Shown here: piece after piece, positions 1-9,082 of the stretch
Numbering within the stretch: position 1 is the first letter of the stretch
Layout: each line of letters opens with the position of its first letter
Source: Bacteroidota bacterium
GTDB lineage: Bacteria > Bacteroidota > Bacteroidia > B-17B0 > Aurantibacillaceae
Length of the DNA: 64,000 bases
Reading direction: 5' to 3'
Assembly (NCBI GenBank): GCA_030684395.1
Contig: JAUXTT010000025.1
Coordinates: 62,001-126,000 of the forward strand
Translations under genes and position numbers: made by a program
Notes under the pieces: model-generated
Databases searched by the model: none
What the model was told of the DNA's origin: nothing
Seen by the model: only the letters and a program-made list of their open reading frames with translations

Positions 1-86
1 CGACTTATAAATTGCCCGGGATCAAAAGTAAAAGTTTGTCCGCAGGCATTAATTGCAAACAAGAGAAGTAAAAGGGTTTTTTTCAT
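1..86 (-). CDS. Secreted protein, N-terminal fragment (cut by window edge)
   Basis: The minus strand opens with ATG at 86 and reads 28 complete codons to the window edge. The start MKKTLLLLLFAINACGQ is a typical Bacteroidota export signal: two lysines, a run of leucines, then a short polar region. Cleavage could follow the GQ-type site by signal peptidase I, or the Cys could be lipidated. The rest of the protein lies outside the window, so no function can be given. It reads in the same direction as mnmE, about 80 bases downstream of that gene. Confidence 0.6.
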   Translation of the reverse strand, partial: MKKTLLLLLFAINACGQTFTFDPGQFIS

Positions 87-169
87 GGTTTAGTGTTTAG
101 AACTAAAGTAATCAAAATTAACCAAACTATCAGGAGTTCGATTATAACAATTTCAAAAAAAATTAGTAG

Positions 170-1570
170 TTACTTTCCGATACAAAACTTTCCAAAGATA
201 TTTCCAAGCAAGTCATCAGTGGTAACCTGCCCCGTTATTTCACCAAGGGCTTCCAGGGAATAACGGATATCCATCGCAAGAAAATCAGTTTGAATATTTT
301 TACTCAAACCTTCCATTACACGATAAAGCGCAGTATTGGCTTTGCGTAAAGCTTCTACGTGGCGAACATTAGTAACAACTGTTTCAGTAACATTTAACGC
401 ACGATTATCGAACATGGCAACAAGCTTGGTTTTCAGGTCGTCGATATACAAACCTTCTTTTGCAGAGATGTAAATAATGTTCTCAATTTTTTCAAATTCC
501 TTTTGTAACGAATTGAGATCTTCCGTATCAATTTTATTGCACACAACTAACACCTGCGAATCACCGATGTGCTCCTGCAATTTTTCGATCTCTACTTCAA
601 TGTCCTTCACGCTCAATGCATGCCCATCAAACAAATAAATAACAATGGCAGATTTTTGCATTGCCTGCAAAGCTTTGTTTACACCTATTTGCTCAATTAC
701 ATCAGATGTATCGCGTATCCCTGCAGTATCTATAAAACGGAATAATACACCACCAATACTTATTTCATCTTCGATTGTATCGCGTGTAGTTCCCGGGATC
801 TCACTCACAATTGCTTTATCTTCCTGCAACAACATATTTAATAATGTTGATTTACCTGCATTAGGTTTACCAACAATTGCTACCGGAATTCCGTGCTTAA
901 TTACATTACCAACTTCAAAGGATTCTATCAAACGTTCAATGATACGTTGTATAGATATGATGAGATTTTTTAATTCGGTACGATCTGCAAATTCAACATC
1001 TTCTTCGCTAAAATCAAGTTCCAATTCAATAAGGGAAGCGAAGTCAACTAAATTCTCTCTCAGTATCTTTATCTTACTTGAAAAACCACCTCGCATTTGG
1101 CTCATAGCAACCTGATGTGAAACAGTAGAGTTACTTGCGATCAGATCAGCTACTGCTTCTGCCTGTGAAAGATCAAATTTTCCATTTAAAAATCCACGTA
1201 AAGTGTATTCACCAGCATTCGCCATACGAGCGCCTCTTTTTACAAAAAGCTGTAACAATTGTTGTTGAATGAATTGTGAACCGTGGCAGGAAACCTCAAT
1301 TACATCTTCACCAGTATAAGAATGGGGGGTTTTGAAAAGGCTCACTAAAACCTCATCAATAATAACCGAACCATCATAAATAACACCAAAATGAATAGTA
1401 TTTGCCTTTTTATCGGCAAGAGACTTAGGTTTTAACTGTTTAGTGGTGAAACAAGTCTCTAAAATAGCTATTGCATTGTCACCGGAAAGGCGAATAACTG
1501 CAATGGCTCCCATACCCGGAGGCGTTGCCAATGCTACAATTGTGTCTTTATTAAGGGCGCCTATGCTCAC
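170..1570 (-). CDS. mnmE: tRNA modification GTPase MnmE (TrmE)
   Basis: MnmE works with MnmG to place the aminomethyl-type group on the wobble uridine of certain tRNAs in the cytoplasm. The 466-residue length is normal. The N-terminal tetrahydrofolate-binding domain begins with the usual DTIVALATPPG stretch. The G domain carries the P-loop GKPNAGKS at residues 234-241, a DTAGIRD switch motif and an NKID motif. The protein ends in FCIGK, the family's C-terminal cysteine motif. The start codon is GTG. A TAAATTTG box lies 17 bases upstream. The gene stands alone, divergent from sucD. The identification is secure from the motifs. Confidence 0.97.
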   Translation of the reverse strand: MSIGALNKDTIVALATPPGMGAIAVIRLSGDNAIAILETCFTTKQLKPKSLADKKANTIHFGVIYDGSVIIDEVLVSLFKTPHSYTGEDVIEVSCHGSQFIQQQLLQLFVKRGARMANAGEYTLRGFLNGKFDLSQAEAVADLIASNSTVSHQVAMSQMRGGFSSKIKILRENLVDFASLIELELDFSEEDVEFADRTELKNLIISIQRIIERLIESFEVGNVIKHGIPVAIVGKPNAGKSTLLNMLLQEDKAIVSEIPGTTRDTIEDEISIGGVLFRFIDTAGIRDTSDVIEQIGVNKALQAMQKSAIVIYLFDGHALSVKDIEVEIEKLQEHIGDSQVLVVCNKIDTEDLNSLQKEFEKIENIIYISAKEGLYIDDLKTKLVAMFDNRALNVTETVVTNVRHVEALRKANTALYRVMEGLSKNIQTDFLAMDIRYSLEALGEITGQVTTDDLLGNIFGKFCIGK

Positions 1571-1586
1571 TTTTTCAGTTTCTTTT

Positions 1587-1594
1587 CAAATTTA
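1587..1594 (-). promoter_or_regulatory. Candidate -7 promoter box for mnmE
   Basis: The minus strand reads TAAATTTG, a full match to the Bacteroidota consensus TAnnTTTG, 17 bases before the GTG start. No clear TTG at the -33 position was found, so this rests on the -7 box alone. Confidence 0.4.
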
Positions 1595-1675
1595 ACTAAA
1601 AACTTGATTAATCAGCCATAAAATCTTAATTTAGCGTCGTCTTAAATCAGAAATTAAAAATCATACATATATAAC

Positions 1676-2560
1676 ATGAGCGTATTAGTAAACAAAGATT
1701 CAAAAGTAATTGTACAAGGTTTCACCGGAAGTGAAGGAACTTTCCATGCTACTCAAATGATAGAGTATGGAACAAATGTAGTTGGTGGTGTTACACCTGG
1801 AAAAGGTGGTACAAAACATTTAGATCGTCCGGTATTTAATACAGTTGCTGAAGCTGTAAAATTAGTGGCTGCTGATGTTTCTATCATTTTCGTTCCGGCT
1901 CCGTTTGCTGCCGATGCTATTATGGAATCTGCTGATGCAGGTATTAAAGTGATAGTATGTATTACAGAGGGTATTCCTGTAAAGGACATGATCGCTGTTA
2001 AAGAATATATCAAAGGAAAAAACTGTCGTTTAATAGGGCCTAACTGCCCCGGTGTTATTACTGCAGGTGAAGCGAAAGTTGGTATTATGCCGGGCTTCGT
2101 TTTCAAAAAAGGAACTATCGGTATTGTATCTAAATCAGGTACTTTAACTTATGAAGCTGCTGATCAAATTGTGAAAGCAGGTTTAGGAATTACTACTGCT
2201 ATCGGAATAGGTGGAGATCCAATTATTGGAACACCTACTAAAGATGCTATCGAATTATTGATGAACGATCCTGAAACAGAAGCTATCGTTATGATCGGTG
2301 AGATCGGTGGTAACTACGAAGCGGAAGCTGCACGTTGGATCAGAGCTAACGGTAACAAAAAACCGGTTGTTGGGTTCATCGCAGGTCAAACTGCTCCGAA
2401 AGGAAGAACAATGGGTCACGCAGGTGCAATTGTTGGTGGAAAAGATGATACAGCTGAAGCTAAAATGGCTATCATGCGTGAATGTGGAATTCACGTAGTT
2501 GAATCTCCTGCTGTTATTGGTAAAACAATGGCTAAGGTTTTAGGAAAAGTAGCTGTTTAA
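1676..2560 (+). CDS. sucD: Succinyl-CoA synthetase (ADP-forming) subunit alpha
   Basis: SucD is the alpha subunit of succinyl-CoA ligase in the TCA cycle, converting succinyl-CoA and ADP/GDP to succinate and ATP/GTP. The 294-residue length is typical. The N-terminal CoA-binding fold contains [10 protein letters not shown]. The phosphorylated histidine is H248 in the motif [10 protein letters not shown], matching the known active-site histidine of the family. The GPNCPG loop is also present. The beta subunit gene sucC is not adjacent. The gene is a single unit followed directly by a strong hairpin terminator. Confidence 0.97.
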   Translation: MSVLVNKDSKVIVQGFTGSEGTFHATQMIEYGTNVVGGVTPGKGGTKHLDRPVFNTVAEAVKLVAADVSIIFVPAPFAADAIMESADAGIKVIVCITEGIPVKDMIAVKEYIKGKNCRLIGPNCPGVITAGEAKVGIMPGFVFKKGTIGIVSKSGTLTYEAADQIVKAGLGITTAIGIGGDPIIGTPTKDAIELLMNDPETEAIVMIGEIGGNYEAEAARWIRANGNKKPVVGFIAGQTAPKGRTMGHAGAIVGGKDDTAEAKMAIMRECGIHVVESPAVIGKTMAKVLGKVAV

Positions 2561-2576
2561 GGAATTAATACTTGAG

Positions 2577-2594
2577 TCCCGATAGCTATCGGGA
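2577..2594. repeat. 18-bp perfect palindrome, REP-like
   Basis: TCCCGATAGCTATCGGGA is a perfect palindrome 17 bases after the sucD stop. A diverged piece with the same core (AGCTATCGG) appears near 2998-3005. It looks like a dispersed Bacteroidota intergenic palindrome rather than the main terminator, which follows it. Confidence 0.6.
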
Positions 2595-2600
2595 TAATAA

Positions 2601-2633
2601 TTAAAAATGCAATCATTAAGGTTGCATTTTTAA
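2601..2633 (+). terminator. sucD terminator hairpin
   Basis: A perfect 12-bp stem, TTAAAAATGCAA paired with TTGCATTTTTAA around a 9-base loop. Its right arm supplies the T-run. Confidence 0.75.
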
Positions 2634-2700
2634 TTTATAGAAATAAAAAACTGAGTTGACCCCGTATGAAAGGACAGCCGAAACCATAAAAACAAACCCT

Positions 2701-2940
2701 ATGAAAAAAGTACTATTCGTTTGCACAATTGCCTTAGCAGCTCTATTTGTTGCTTGTGAAGGAAACACTAAAACCGAAGATGTTGGAGTTGGAGCTACTA
2801 AAGGAGTGGAAGCTCTTGAGGCTTTATCAACAACAGAAAGTGATACTACTACCTTTGCCTGCACTTGTGGACATAAATGTAAAACCAAAGAAGAGTGTGA
2901 AAAAAATTGTGGGGAAGATTGCGAGATGGTGAAGAAGTAA
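2701..2940 (+). CDS. Small cysteine-rich lipoprotein, unknown function
   Basis: A 79-residue product starting at ATG 2701; an in-frame TTG further upstream is less likely because the export signal begins here. Residues 1-19 form a lipoprotein-like signal ending LFVAC. A Thr/Ser/Glu-rich linker of about 35 residues follows. The C-terminus holds six cysteines within 21 residues (C54, C56, C60, C66, C70, C74) plus one His, interspersed with Lys and Glu. The spacing CxC-x3-C-x5-C-x3-C-x3-C suggests metal binding or a disulfide knot, which is inference. No family is recognised. The gene stands alone between hairpins. Confidence 0.7.
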   Translation: MKKVLFVCTIALAALFVACEGNTKTEDVGVGATKGVEALEALSTTESDTTTFACTCGHKCKTKEECEKNCGEDCEMVKK

Positions 2941-2948
2941 TTGCTCTT

Positions 2949-2978
2949 CAGGTGGTTTCGACTTCGCTCAACCACCTG
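2949..2978. terminator. Hairpin after the cysteine-rich lipoprotein gene
   Basis: CAGGTGGTT and AACCACCTG form a perfect 9-bp stem around a 12-base loop, eight bases after the stop codon. The TTTCGACTTCGCTCAA core is a common intergenic repeat in Bacteroidota. There is no long T-run, so termination is likely but not certain. Confidence 0.5.
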
Positions 2979-3003
2979 ACATTATCCTTCGATTAAAGCT
3001 ATC

Positions 3004-3029
3004 GGTGACTGAACAAGGTCGAAGTCACC
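3004..3029 (-). terminator. Hairpin spanning the glycosyltransferase stop codon
   Basis: GGTGACT and AGTCACC form a 7-bp stem that includes the TGA stop of the minus-strand glycosyltransferase. With the convergent hairpin at 2949-2978 it separates the two genes. It is also part of the dispersed TCGACCTTGTTCAG-type repeat. Confidence 0.4.
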
Positions 3030-4266
3030 TACTATTCTTCTCCTCGATCCACTTAGCCATATACTTTGTGCCTGTCATGGTATGATGCATAAGCATGGCT
3101 CCGGTGAAATTATTGAGGCGATGATTTTCTAAATTCTCTTGAAGATGAATAATGCGATCGATCAGTTTTTGTACGTGAAGTTCTTTCGCATAAATTTTAT
3201 TAATGATTTTAAACCCATTTTCCCGGGCTTGTTTCCAGGCATTTTCTTCTATGTATAATTTCACTGCTGCTTCTGCAATTTCTTCGGGGCTGTTTTTAAT
3301 AAAACCACTCCACGGTAAATTACCATGCATGGCCTCAGCTCCAATATCAGTTGTAACACTTGGTGTACCGCATTGCATTGCTTCTACTAATTTCCCTTTT
3401 ATTCCTGCTCCGAAACGCAAAGGTGCCAAACATACTTTTGCTCTCCTCATCACTTCTTTAGCATCTGCTGCCCTACCCTTTATTAAAAACCCATCCTTTG
3501 CATTATGTAATGCTTCTACTTTTTGTGATGGATAAGCTCCATAAATGTGCAGCTCAATCTGCGGTAGTTTTTTGCGAATCAACGGCCATATACTTTCTTT
3601 TAAATACTGCACCGCATTCCAATTCGGTTCGTGCAGAAAATTTCCAATACTAATAAAATGTGAACGTTCTGAAAATTGTGAAAGAACTTCTACATCATAT
3701 TGAGTAATTGAATCCAGTAAAAAAGGAACATAATGCAGCAATGATTCATCTACTTTAAATTCCTTCTTCAATATATTCATCTCCACATCAGAAATCATCA
3801 AAGAAAGATCACAACGACATATGCTCGCCACTTCCCGTTTTGCATGATCGCTATGCAGATTGCTTGTTTTAAGCTCACGTTTTTCTTTAAAAGCCAATTG
3901 CCTTGCAACCCGTAAACAATGTAAATCTTCAGTATCAAGCATACGTAGTGCATCCGGGCAGTTTTCAGCTACTCTCCAACCATATTGTTCCTCCGTCATA
4001 AAACGATCAAACAAAACCATTGTTGGTTGCAGTTGTTTTATAAATGTATCAAAGCTTTCATTGTTCAATTCAATGGGTACTCTATCAATACCAATTGTAC
4101 TTACATCAAACATAAACTCACTATCAGCTGCTGCAGAAGCAAAAGTTATTCTATCTTTTCGTCTCAGAAACAAAGAGATCAATTGCATCATACGGCTGCC
4201 TGCTGCAGATGAATCAGGTTCGGGCCACACTGAACCGATAATAAGTATATTGTTTTGTTTGTTCAT
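3025..4266 (-). CDS. Glycosyltransferase, GT-B fold (GT4-like)
   Basis: A 413-residue cytoplasmic protein if translation starts at ATG 4266, which places the first Rossmann strand (NILIIGSVWPEP) at the N-terminus; an upstream in-frame start would add nine residues. The C-terminal half holds the nucleotide-sugar binding signature, FGAGIKGKLVEAM followed by CGTPSV, typical of GT4 retaining enzymes. A preceding segment, HFISIGNFLHEPNWNAV, fits the linker region. Donor and acceptor cannot be told. No other polysaccharide genes are nearby. The start codon lies only a few bases downstream of the T-rich end of the ferritin terminator, leaving almost no room for a separate promoter. Confidence 0.85.
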   Translation of the reverse strand: MNKQNNILIIGSVWPEPDSSAAGSRMMQLISLFLRRKDRITFASAAADSEFMFDVSTIGIDRVPIELNNESFDTFIKQLQPTMVLFDRFMTEEQYGWRVAENCPDALRMLDTEDLHCLRVARQLAFKEKRELKTSNLHSDHAKREVASICRCDLSLMISDVEMNILKKEFKVDESLLHYVPFLLDSITQYDVEVLSQFSERSHFISIGNFLHEPNWNAVQYLKESIWPLIRKKLPQIELHIYGAYPSQKVEALHNAKDGFLIKGRAADAKEVMRRAKVCLAPLRFGAGIKGKLVEAMQCGTPSVTTDIGAEAMHGNLPWSGFIKNSPEEIAEAAVKLYIEENAWKQARENGFKIINKIYAKELHVQKLIDRIIHLQENLENHRLNNFTGAMLMHHTMTGTKYMAKWIEEKNSR

Positions 4267-4273
4267 GAAAATA

Positions 4274-4351
4274 AAAAAGGCTGTCTCCCTCATCCCTTGG
4301 ATACTTCGATAAACTCAGTACTCAGGATAAACAGGACAAGACAGCCTTTTT
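4274..4351 (-). terminator. Ferritin terminator with repeat in its loop
   Basis: AGACAGCCTTTTT and AAAAAGGCTGTCT form a perfect 13-bp stem with a 52-base loop. Read on the minus strand it follows the ferritin stop by 14 bases and ends in a T-run. The loop carries a TCCTGAGTACTGAGTTTATCGAAG-type intergenic repeat, apparently inserted into an older, tighter hairpin. Confidence 0.7.
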
Positions 4352-4365
4352 CTATAATATTTTAT

Positions 4366-4899
4366 TTATTTCCCGCCTTCGTTGGCTCCGCCTGCTTTTC
4401 CTGCTCCGGCTGTAGCACTTGCAGCCATATCTCTATCGAAGAAATAAAGAGCTGCTTTTTCCCCGCCCATAAACTTTAGTTTATCAACACTGGTTCTGGC
4501 TAAGGCTTCTTCTTCAATTTGCTCAGTTACATACCACTGCAAAAAATTATGTGTAGAATAATCTTTTTCTTTCAAACAAAGATCTACCAATTCATTAATG
4601 GATTGAGACACTTTCTCTTCGTGGTGTAAAATAGTTTCGAAAACCTCTGTTACTGATTTGTATTTTACAGGAGGAGCTTTAAGTGCCGGCACAATTCCAT
4701 GCCCTCCACGCTCATTCACAAATTTTAATAATTTGGTTGAATGCATACGTTCTTCATCAGAATGTCCGTACAAGAATGTAGCAACTCCATTTAAACCCTG
4801 AACTTCAGCCCAGGATGCCATAGACAAATAGTAATTTGAACTCGCAGCTTCCAGTTCAATTTGTTTATTTAATGCTGCTTCAATTTTTTTAGATAACAT
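4366..4899 (-). CDS. ftnA: Ferritin (FtnA-type, non-heme)
   Basis: A 177-residue iron-storage ferritin. The diiron ferroxidase ligands align one for one with bacterial FtnA: E17, E50 and H53 (in DEERMH), E94, and Q127/E130 in TEQIEEE. The helical body ends near residue 157. A flexible Gly/Ala tail of about 20 residues follows, longer than in E. coli FtnA. It stores iron in a cytoplasmic 24-mer and limits Fenton chemistry. The gene is monocistronic, with its own terminator. Confidence 0.95.
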   Translation of the reverse strand: MLSKKIEAALNKQIELEAASSNYYLSMASWAEVQGLNGVATFLYGHSDEERMHSTKLLKFVNERGGHGIVPALKAPPVKYKSVTEVFETILHHEEKVSQSINELVDLCLKEKDYSTHNFLQWYVTEQIEEEALARTSVDKLKFMGGEKAALYFFDRDMAASATAGAGKAGGANEGGK

Positions 4900-5000
4900 A
4901 ATGTTTATTTTAGATGTTAGATTTTCGATATCTGATTTAAAGATGAATTTAGAAATAATTTCTCAATCCACATCAGAAATCTAAGATCAAAAATTATAAA

Positions 5001-6902
5001 TTAATAAGCTCTAACCATCTTCCCTTCCATAAAGTGGATATATGATTTATTAGCAACCTGGATACCACCAGGAGTTGGATAATTTCCGGTAAAATACCAA
5101 TCGCCTTTATGATCAGGACATGACTGATGCAAACCTTCTATTGATTGATAAATCACCTCCAGCTCACAGCTTAGGTCAACCGGTTTAATCAACTGTGCAA
5201 TTTTTGCAGAAATCTCCTCGGCCGTAAAAGGTTCATAAATCTCCTTTACCACATTCACCTGTTCTTCCATAGGAAGTGTTACCTGATGTTTTGCTTTTTC
5301 ATAAACCGAATCTATGATCGCTTCTCTGCCGGTTTCCTTCAACAAAGCAATGGCAGCTTCAAAAGCTATAAATTTATTAAGGATGGCCATATCAATTCCA
5401 TAACAATCCGGATAACGGATTTGTGGAGCGGATGAAACAACCACTATTTTCTTAGGCTGTAAGCGATCTAATATTTTTAAGATACTTTGTTTGAGTGTGG
5501 TACCTCTTACAATAGAGTCATCCAACACAACCAGGTTATCCACCTTACTCCTCACAACGCCATAAGTCACATCATAACTCAAACTTACCAAGTCATTACG
5601 ATGCGCGTCATCAGTAATAAAAGTACGTTGCTTGGCATCTTTTAATACCAGTTTTTCTATACGCGGGCGAATGGTTAAAATATCACTTAATTCAGGTTCT
5701 TTAACGTTGGCTCCCATCTTCATGATTTTGGTAGCCTTCACTTTATTTAAGTAACTGTTTAAACCTTCTATCAAACCACCAAAAGCAACCTCAGCTGTAT
5801 TAGGAATGTATGAGAAAACTGAATTACGAAGATCGAAATCAATTGATTTTAAAGTAGCGGGCACCAAATATTTACCGAGGTTTTGGCGCTCTTTGTATAT
5901 GCCGGCATCATTACCTCTCGAGAAATAAATACGTTCAAAAGAGCATGCTTTTTTCTCCAAAGGTTCAATGATCATTGTTTCGCTAATTGTACCATTCTTC
6001 TTTATAATCACAGCATGCCCGGGAATTACTTCCTTCACCTTATTCAACGGAACATTAAATACGGTTTGTATAATTGGTCTTTCGGAACACACAACTGCAA
6101 TTTCATCATCATGGTAATAAAAGGCAGGGCGTATTCCATGTGGATCTCTCAATACAAAAGCGTCGCCATTACCAATCATACCACCCATCACATAACCGCC
6201 ATCCCAACGCTTACTGGATTCTTTTAAAATTGCATCAATTTCAATATTTTCAGAAATACGGCTTGATATTTCCTGATTGGATAATCCCTGAAGTTTGAAG
6301 ATCTTAAACAAGCGATCGTTCTCTCTCTCCAAAAAATGACCTATCTTCTCCATTACGGTTACAGTATCCGTTTTTTGACGTGGATGCTGTCCCAATTCTA
6401 TTAAATGACCAAAAAGTTCGTCAACGTTAGTAAGGTTAAAGTTACCGGCAACTGCAAGGTTTTTAGTCATCCAGTTATTTTGCCTCAGGAAAGGATGGCA
6501 ATTCTCAACATTATTTTTTCCATAAGTTCCATAACGTAGATGCCCCATCAACAACTCACCCAGGTATGGAATGTTCTTTTTCTGCCATTCAACGCTTTTA
6601 TAATCGTCGGGTTGCGTTTGCTGAAAATCCAAAAAGTGTTGATTTACCTGCGTAAATATATCCTGTGTGGCGCGGGTCCTGATTGAACGCAAGCGATCAA
6701 TGTATTGCATTCCGGGTTCAGGATCTAATTTGATGGTGGCAATTCCGGCTCCATCTTGCCCACGGTTCACCATTTTTTCCATTATCAGATACAGTTTATG
6801 TAATCCGTAACGCGCCGAACCGTATTTTTCACGGTAAAAACTAAGCGGTTTAAGTAGTCGGATAACTGCAATACCGCACTCGTGTTGAATTTTGTCGCTC
6901 AT
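5001..6902 (-). CDS. purF: Amidophosphoribosyltransferase, long Bacteroidota form
   Basis: Predicted to catalyse the first step of purine synthesis, making 5-phosphoribosylamine from PRPP and glutamine. At 633 residues it is about 130 longer than E. coli PurF, as I recall for the conserved Bacteroidota form. The N-terminal nucleophile is C9 in HECGIAV, so eight residues would have to be removed to expose it. RGQDGAG and HLRYGTYG are glutamine-amidotransferase motifs. The PRPP loop is VVLDDSIVRGTT. The C-terminal end YPTPGGIQV is typical of this long form. Other pur genes are not adjacent. A TACCTTTG box lies upstream. Whether it is the sole PurF cannot be judged here. Confidence 0.9.
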   Translation of the reverse strand: MSDKIQHECGIAVIRLLKPLSFYREKYGSARYGLHKLYLIMEKMVNRGQDGAGIATIKLDPEPGMQYIDRLRSIRTRATQDIFTQVNQHFLDFQQTQPDDYKSVEWQKKNIPYLGELLMGHLRYGTYGKNNVENCHPFLRQNNWMTKNLAVAGNFNLTNVDELFGHLIELGQHPRQKTDTVTVMEKIGHFLERENDRLFKIFKLQGLSNQEISSRISENIEIDAILKESSKRWDGGYVMGGMIGNGDAFVLRDPHGIRPAFYYHDDEIAVVCSERPIIQTVFNVPLNKVKEVIPGHAVIIKKNGTISETMIIEPLEKKACSFERIYFSRGNDAGIYKERQNLGKYLVPATLKSIDFDLRNSVFSYIPNTAEVAFGGLIEGLNSYLNKVKATKIMKMGANVKEPELSDILTIRPRIEKLVLKDAKQRTFITDDAHRNDLVSLSYDVTYGVVRSKVDNLVVLDDSIVRGTTLKQSILKILDRLQPKKIVVVSSAPQIRYPDCYGIDMAILNKFIAFEAAIALLKETGREAIIDSVYEKAKHQVTLPMEEQVNVVKEIYEPFTAEEISAKIAQLIKPVDLSCELEVIYQSIEGLHQSCPDHKGDWYFTGNYPTPGGIQVANKSYIHFMEGKMVRAY

Positions 6903-6918
6903 GTTTGGTAACTATACG

Positions 6919-6926
6919 CAAAGGTA
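6919..6926 (-). promoter_or_regulatory. Candidate -7 promoter box for purF
   Basis: The minus strand reads TACCTTTG, a full match to TAnnTTTG, 17 bases before the ATG. A TTG is present upstream, but only 12 bases away, so the -33 element is unclear. Confidence 0.5.
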
Positions 6927-7029
6927 CTACTATTACCTCAATTGATGATGCCCGTTTCATAAAAAATGGAAAATTTGCAGACTGATTTTTTTAAATAATT
7001 CAGGTATATTTATACCAAATTCGATTCAA

Positions 7030-9072
7030 ATGAAATATCCTCTAAGGATAGCCTTTTTATTGCTTTGCTTTTTTGTTGCTGAAAGTATGCAGGCAAAAAA
7101 AACAAAAGAACAGTTGTGGAAGGAGTTGAAAGAAACGCCCCTTGATTCAATAAAAGTGGATCGTTATATCAGTTTATCTAATTTATATGAAAAAGATAAT
7201 ATTGACTCAGCTCTTTGGACCGCAAGGGAAGCTCTTAAGCTTTCCTTAAAAATTAATTATACCGAAGGACTTTGTGCTTCAAATCAAAAAATTGGAATTG
7301 TTTATCAAAATTCGGGGAAATATAAAGAAGCAAACGGCTATTTTTTTACTGCACTCAAATATGCGGAACAACTAAACAGCAATGGATATAAGCTGCAGAT
7401 CTTTAATTCTATTGCTAATGCCTGTGCTTATCAAAAAATGTATTCTCAGGCCTTGATCTATTATGAAAAAGCATTGCAGTCTGCAGAAGAATCAGGTTTA
7501 AAAAACAGAACCGGTACCATTTTAATGAATATGGGTAACATTGCTTATAGCAAAGGCTATTACAAAAAAGAGTTTAAAGAAGCAATTGCTTATTTTGACA
7601 AAGCATTAAAAATTGGTGAAGAAACACTGGATTCCAACCTTCTCTCAAGTGTATATGGTAACTATGCCTTGGTTTATACTGATGCCGAACAATTTGATGA
7701 TGCACTAAAAATGGTAGAGAAAGGAATGGCTTTAGCCAAAGCCAGGGGCGTAAAAGAAGATTATGTATTTTTATATTATTATGCAGGTCGGGCCTATGCC
7801 CATAGTAAACAATATGAAAAAGCCGAATATAATTTCAAGGAAAGTATAAAATATTGTTTGGAAATGGAAGACAGGGATTACTTGTCTGAAAATTACCTGA
7901 GCCTTGCAGAGATGTACGATGATATAAAAAACTATAAAGAAGCTTATAACTTTATGTATAAACATAAGGTTTTGGAAGATTCATTACTAAATGAAGAAAC
8001 TACCAATCAGTTGAATGAGCTAAAAACCGTTTACGAAACTGAGAAGAAGGAGAAAGAAATTGAGCTGAGTCATCAAAAATTACAAACTCAGGACGCCAAA
8101 TTAAATACCATCATTTTTTCGGCAATTGGTGGGGCATTAAGTCTTTTGATCCTTGTGTTTTTTATTTATACCCGCTATCAGATAAAACAAAAGGCCAATA
8201 AAAAACTGGAAACAGCATACTCTATAATTGAAGAAAAACAAAAAGATATAACGGATAGCATAAACTATGCTCAAAAAATTCAGTACGCTATTTTACCAAG
8301 CGATGATGATATTAAAAATGCTTTTACTGATTCATTTGTGTTTTTTCAGCCTAGAGATATAGTGAGTGGCGATTTTTACTGGTTTCATTCCATTGCAGGA
8401 AATACTCAAAACACTTTAGGTTTGGAAGGGATTCATACTCTTATAGCAGCAGCAGACTGTACAGGTCACGGCGTTCCCGGAGCGCTAATGAGTATGATTG
8501 GCTCTTCTTTACTTAATCAAATTGTACTTGAAGGGAAAGTAAAAAATACAGGTGAAATACTCGATCTTTTGAGAACGGGAATTAAAGCCGCATTCAAACA
8601 AAAACAGGGAGAAGATAAACGCAGGGATGGAATGGACATTGGCTTACTTGCTTTTTCAAACAATGGAACAAAAGTATTTTTCTCCGGTGCAAATAATGGT
8701 GTGTACCACGTCAGAAACTTGCCTAGCGGACAGACAGGCGCTGAGTTAAAAGATATAAAGCCGGATAAACAACCGGTAGGCCAACATGTTGGAGAAGAAA
8801 AGCCTTTTACCTGTCAGGAAATAGAAGTTCAAAAAGGTGATTGTTTATATTTGTATACGGATGGTTTTGCAGATCAGTTTGGTGGTGAAACAATTCCGGG
8901 TAAACAATCGGGCGGTAAAAAATTTAAGTATGCTAAACTCAAAGAATTATTAGCTCAAATCAGCACTAAAAATATGCAGGAACAAAAATCAATTCTGGAA
9001 AACACATTCAACCAATGGAAAGGTAAATATGAGCAGGTTGATGATGTATTGATTATTGGAGTGCGGGTATAA
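7030..9072 (+). CDS. TPR sensor protein with SpoIIE-type PPM phosphatase domain
   Basis: A 680-residue membrane protein. Residues 1-22 form a signal peptide. Residues 50-320 are TPR helices with repeated A.YYEKAL-like units, predicted periplasmic. A coiled coil spans 325-355 and one transmembrane helix spans 358-381. The C-terminal half (about 430-680) is a PP2C/SpoIIE serine phosphatase with the metal-binding motifs SGDFYW (446-451) and DCTGHGVPG (476-484), and a late TDGFADQFGG. The likely role is dephosphorylation of a cytoplasmic anti-sigma-antagonist-type partner in response to an envelope signal. No partner kinase is adjacent. A paralogue lies at 44193-46643. The amidohydrolase starts 10 bases downstream, so the two are probably cotranscribed. 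Confidence 0.88.
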   Translation: MKYPLRIAFLLLCFFVAESMQAKKTKEQLWKELKETPLDSIKVDRYISLSNLYEKDNIDSALWTAREALKLSLKINYTEGLCASNQKIGIVYQNSGKYKEANGYFFTALKYAEQLNSNGYKLQIFNSIANACAYQKMYSQALIYYEKALQSAEESGLKNRTGTILMNMGNIAYSKGYYKKEFKEAIAYFDKALKIGEETLDSNLLSSVYGNYALVYTDAEQFDDALKMVEKGMALAKARGVKEDYVFLYYYAGRAYAHSKQYEKAEYNFKESIKYCLEMEDRDYLSENYLSLAEMYDDIKNYKEAYNFMYKHKVLEDSLLNEETTNQLNELKTVYETEKKEKEIELSHQKLQTQDAKLNTIIFSAIGGALSLLILVFFIYTRYQIKQKANKKLETAYSIIEEKQKDITDSINYAQKIQYAILPSDDDIKNAFTDSFVFFQPRDIVSGDFYWFHSIAGNTQNTLGLEGIHTLIAAADCTGHGVPGALMSMIGSSLLNQIVLEGKVKNTGEILDLLRTGIKAAFKQKQGEDKRRDGMDIGLLAFSNNGTKVFFSGANNGVYHVRNLPSGQTGAELKDIKPDKQPVGQHVGEEKPFTCQEIEVQKGDCLYLYTDGFADQFGGETIPGKQSGGKKFKYAKLKELLAQISTKNMQEQKSILENTFNQWKGKYEQVDDVLIIGVRV

Positions 9073-9082
9073 AAAACAAAAC

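Noticed and set aside
645-1115. Plus-strand 156-codon frame inside mnmE
   Set aside because: It is the antisense of a strongly conserved gene and has no recognisable domain or start signal.
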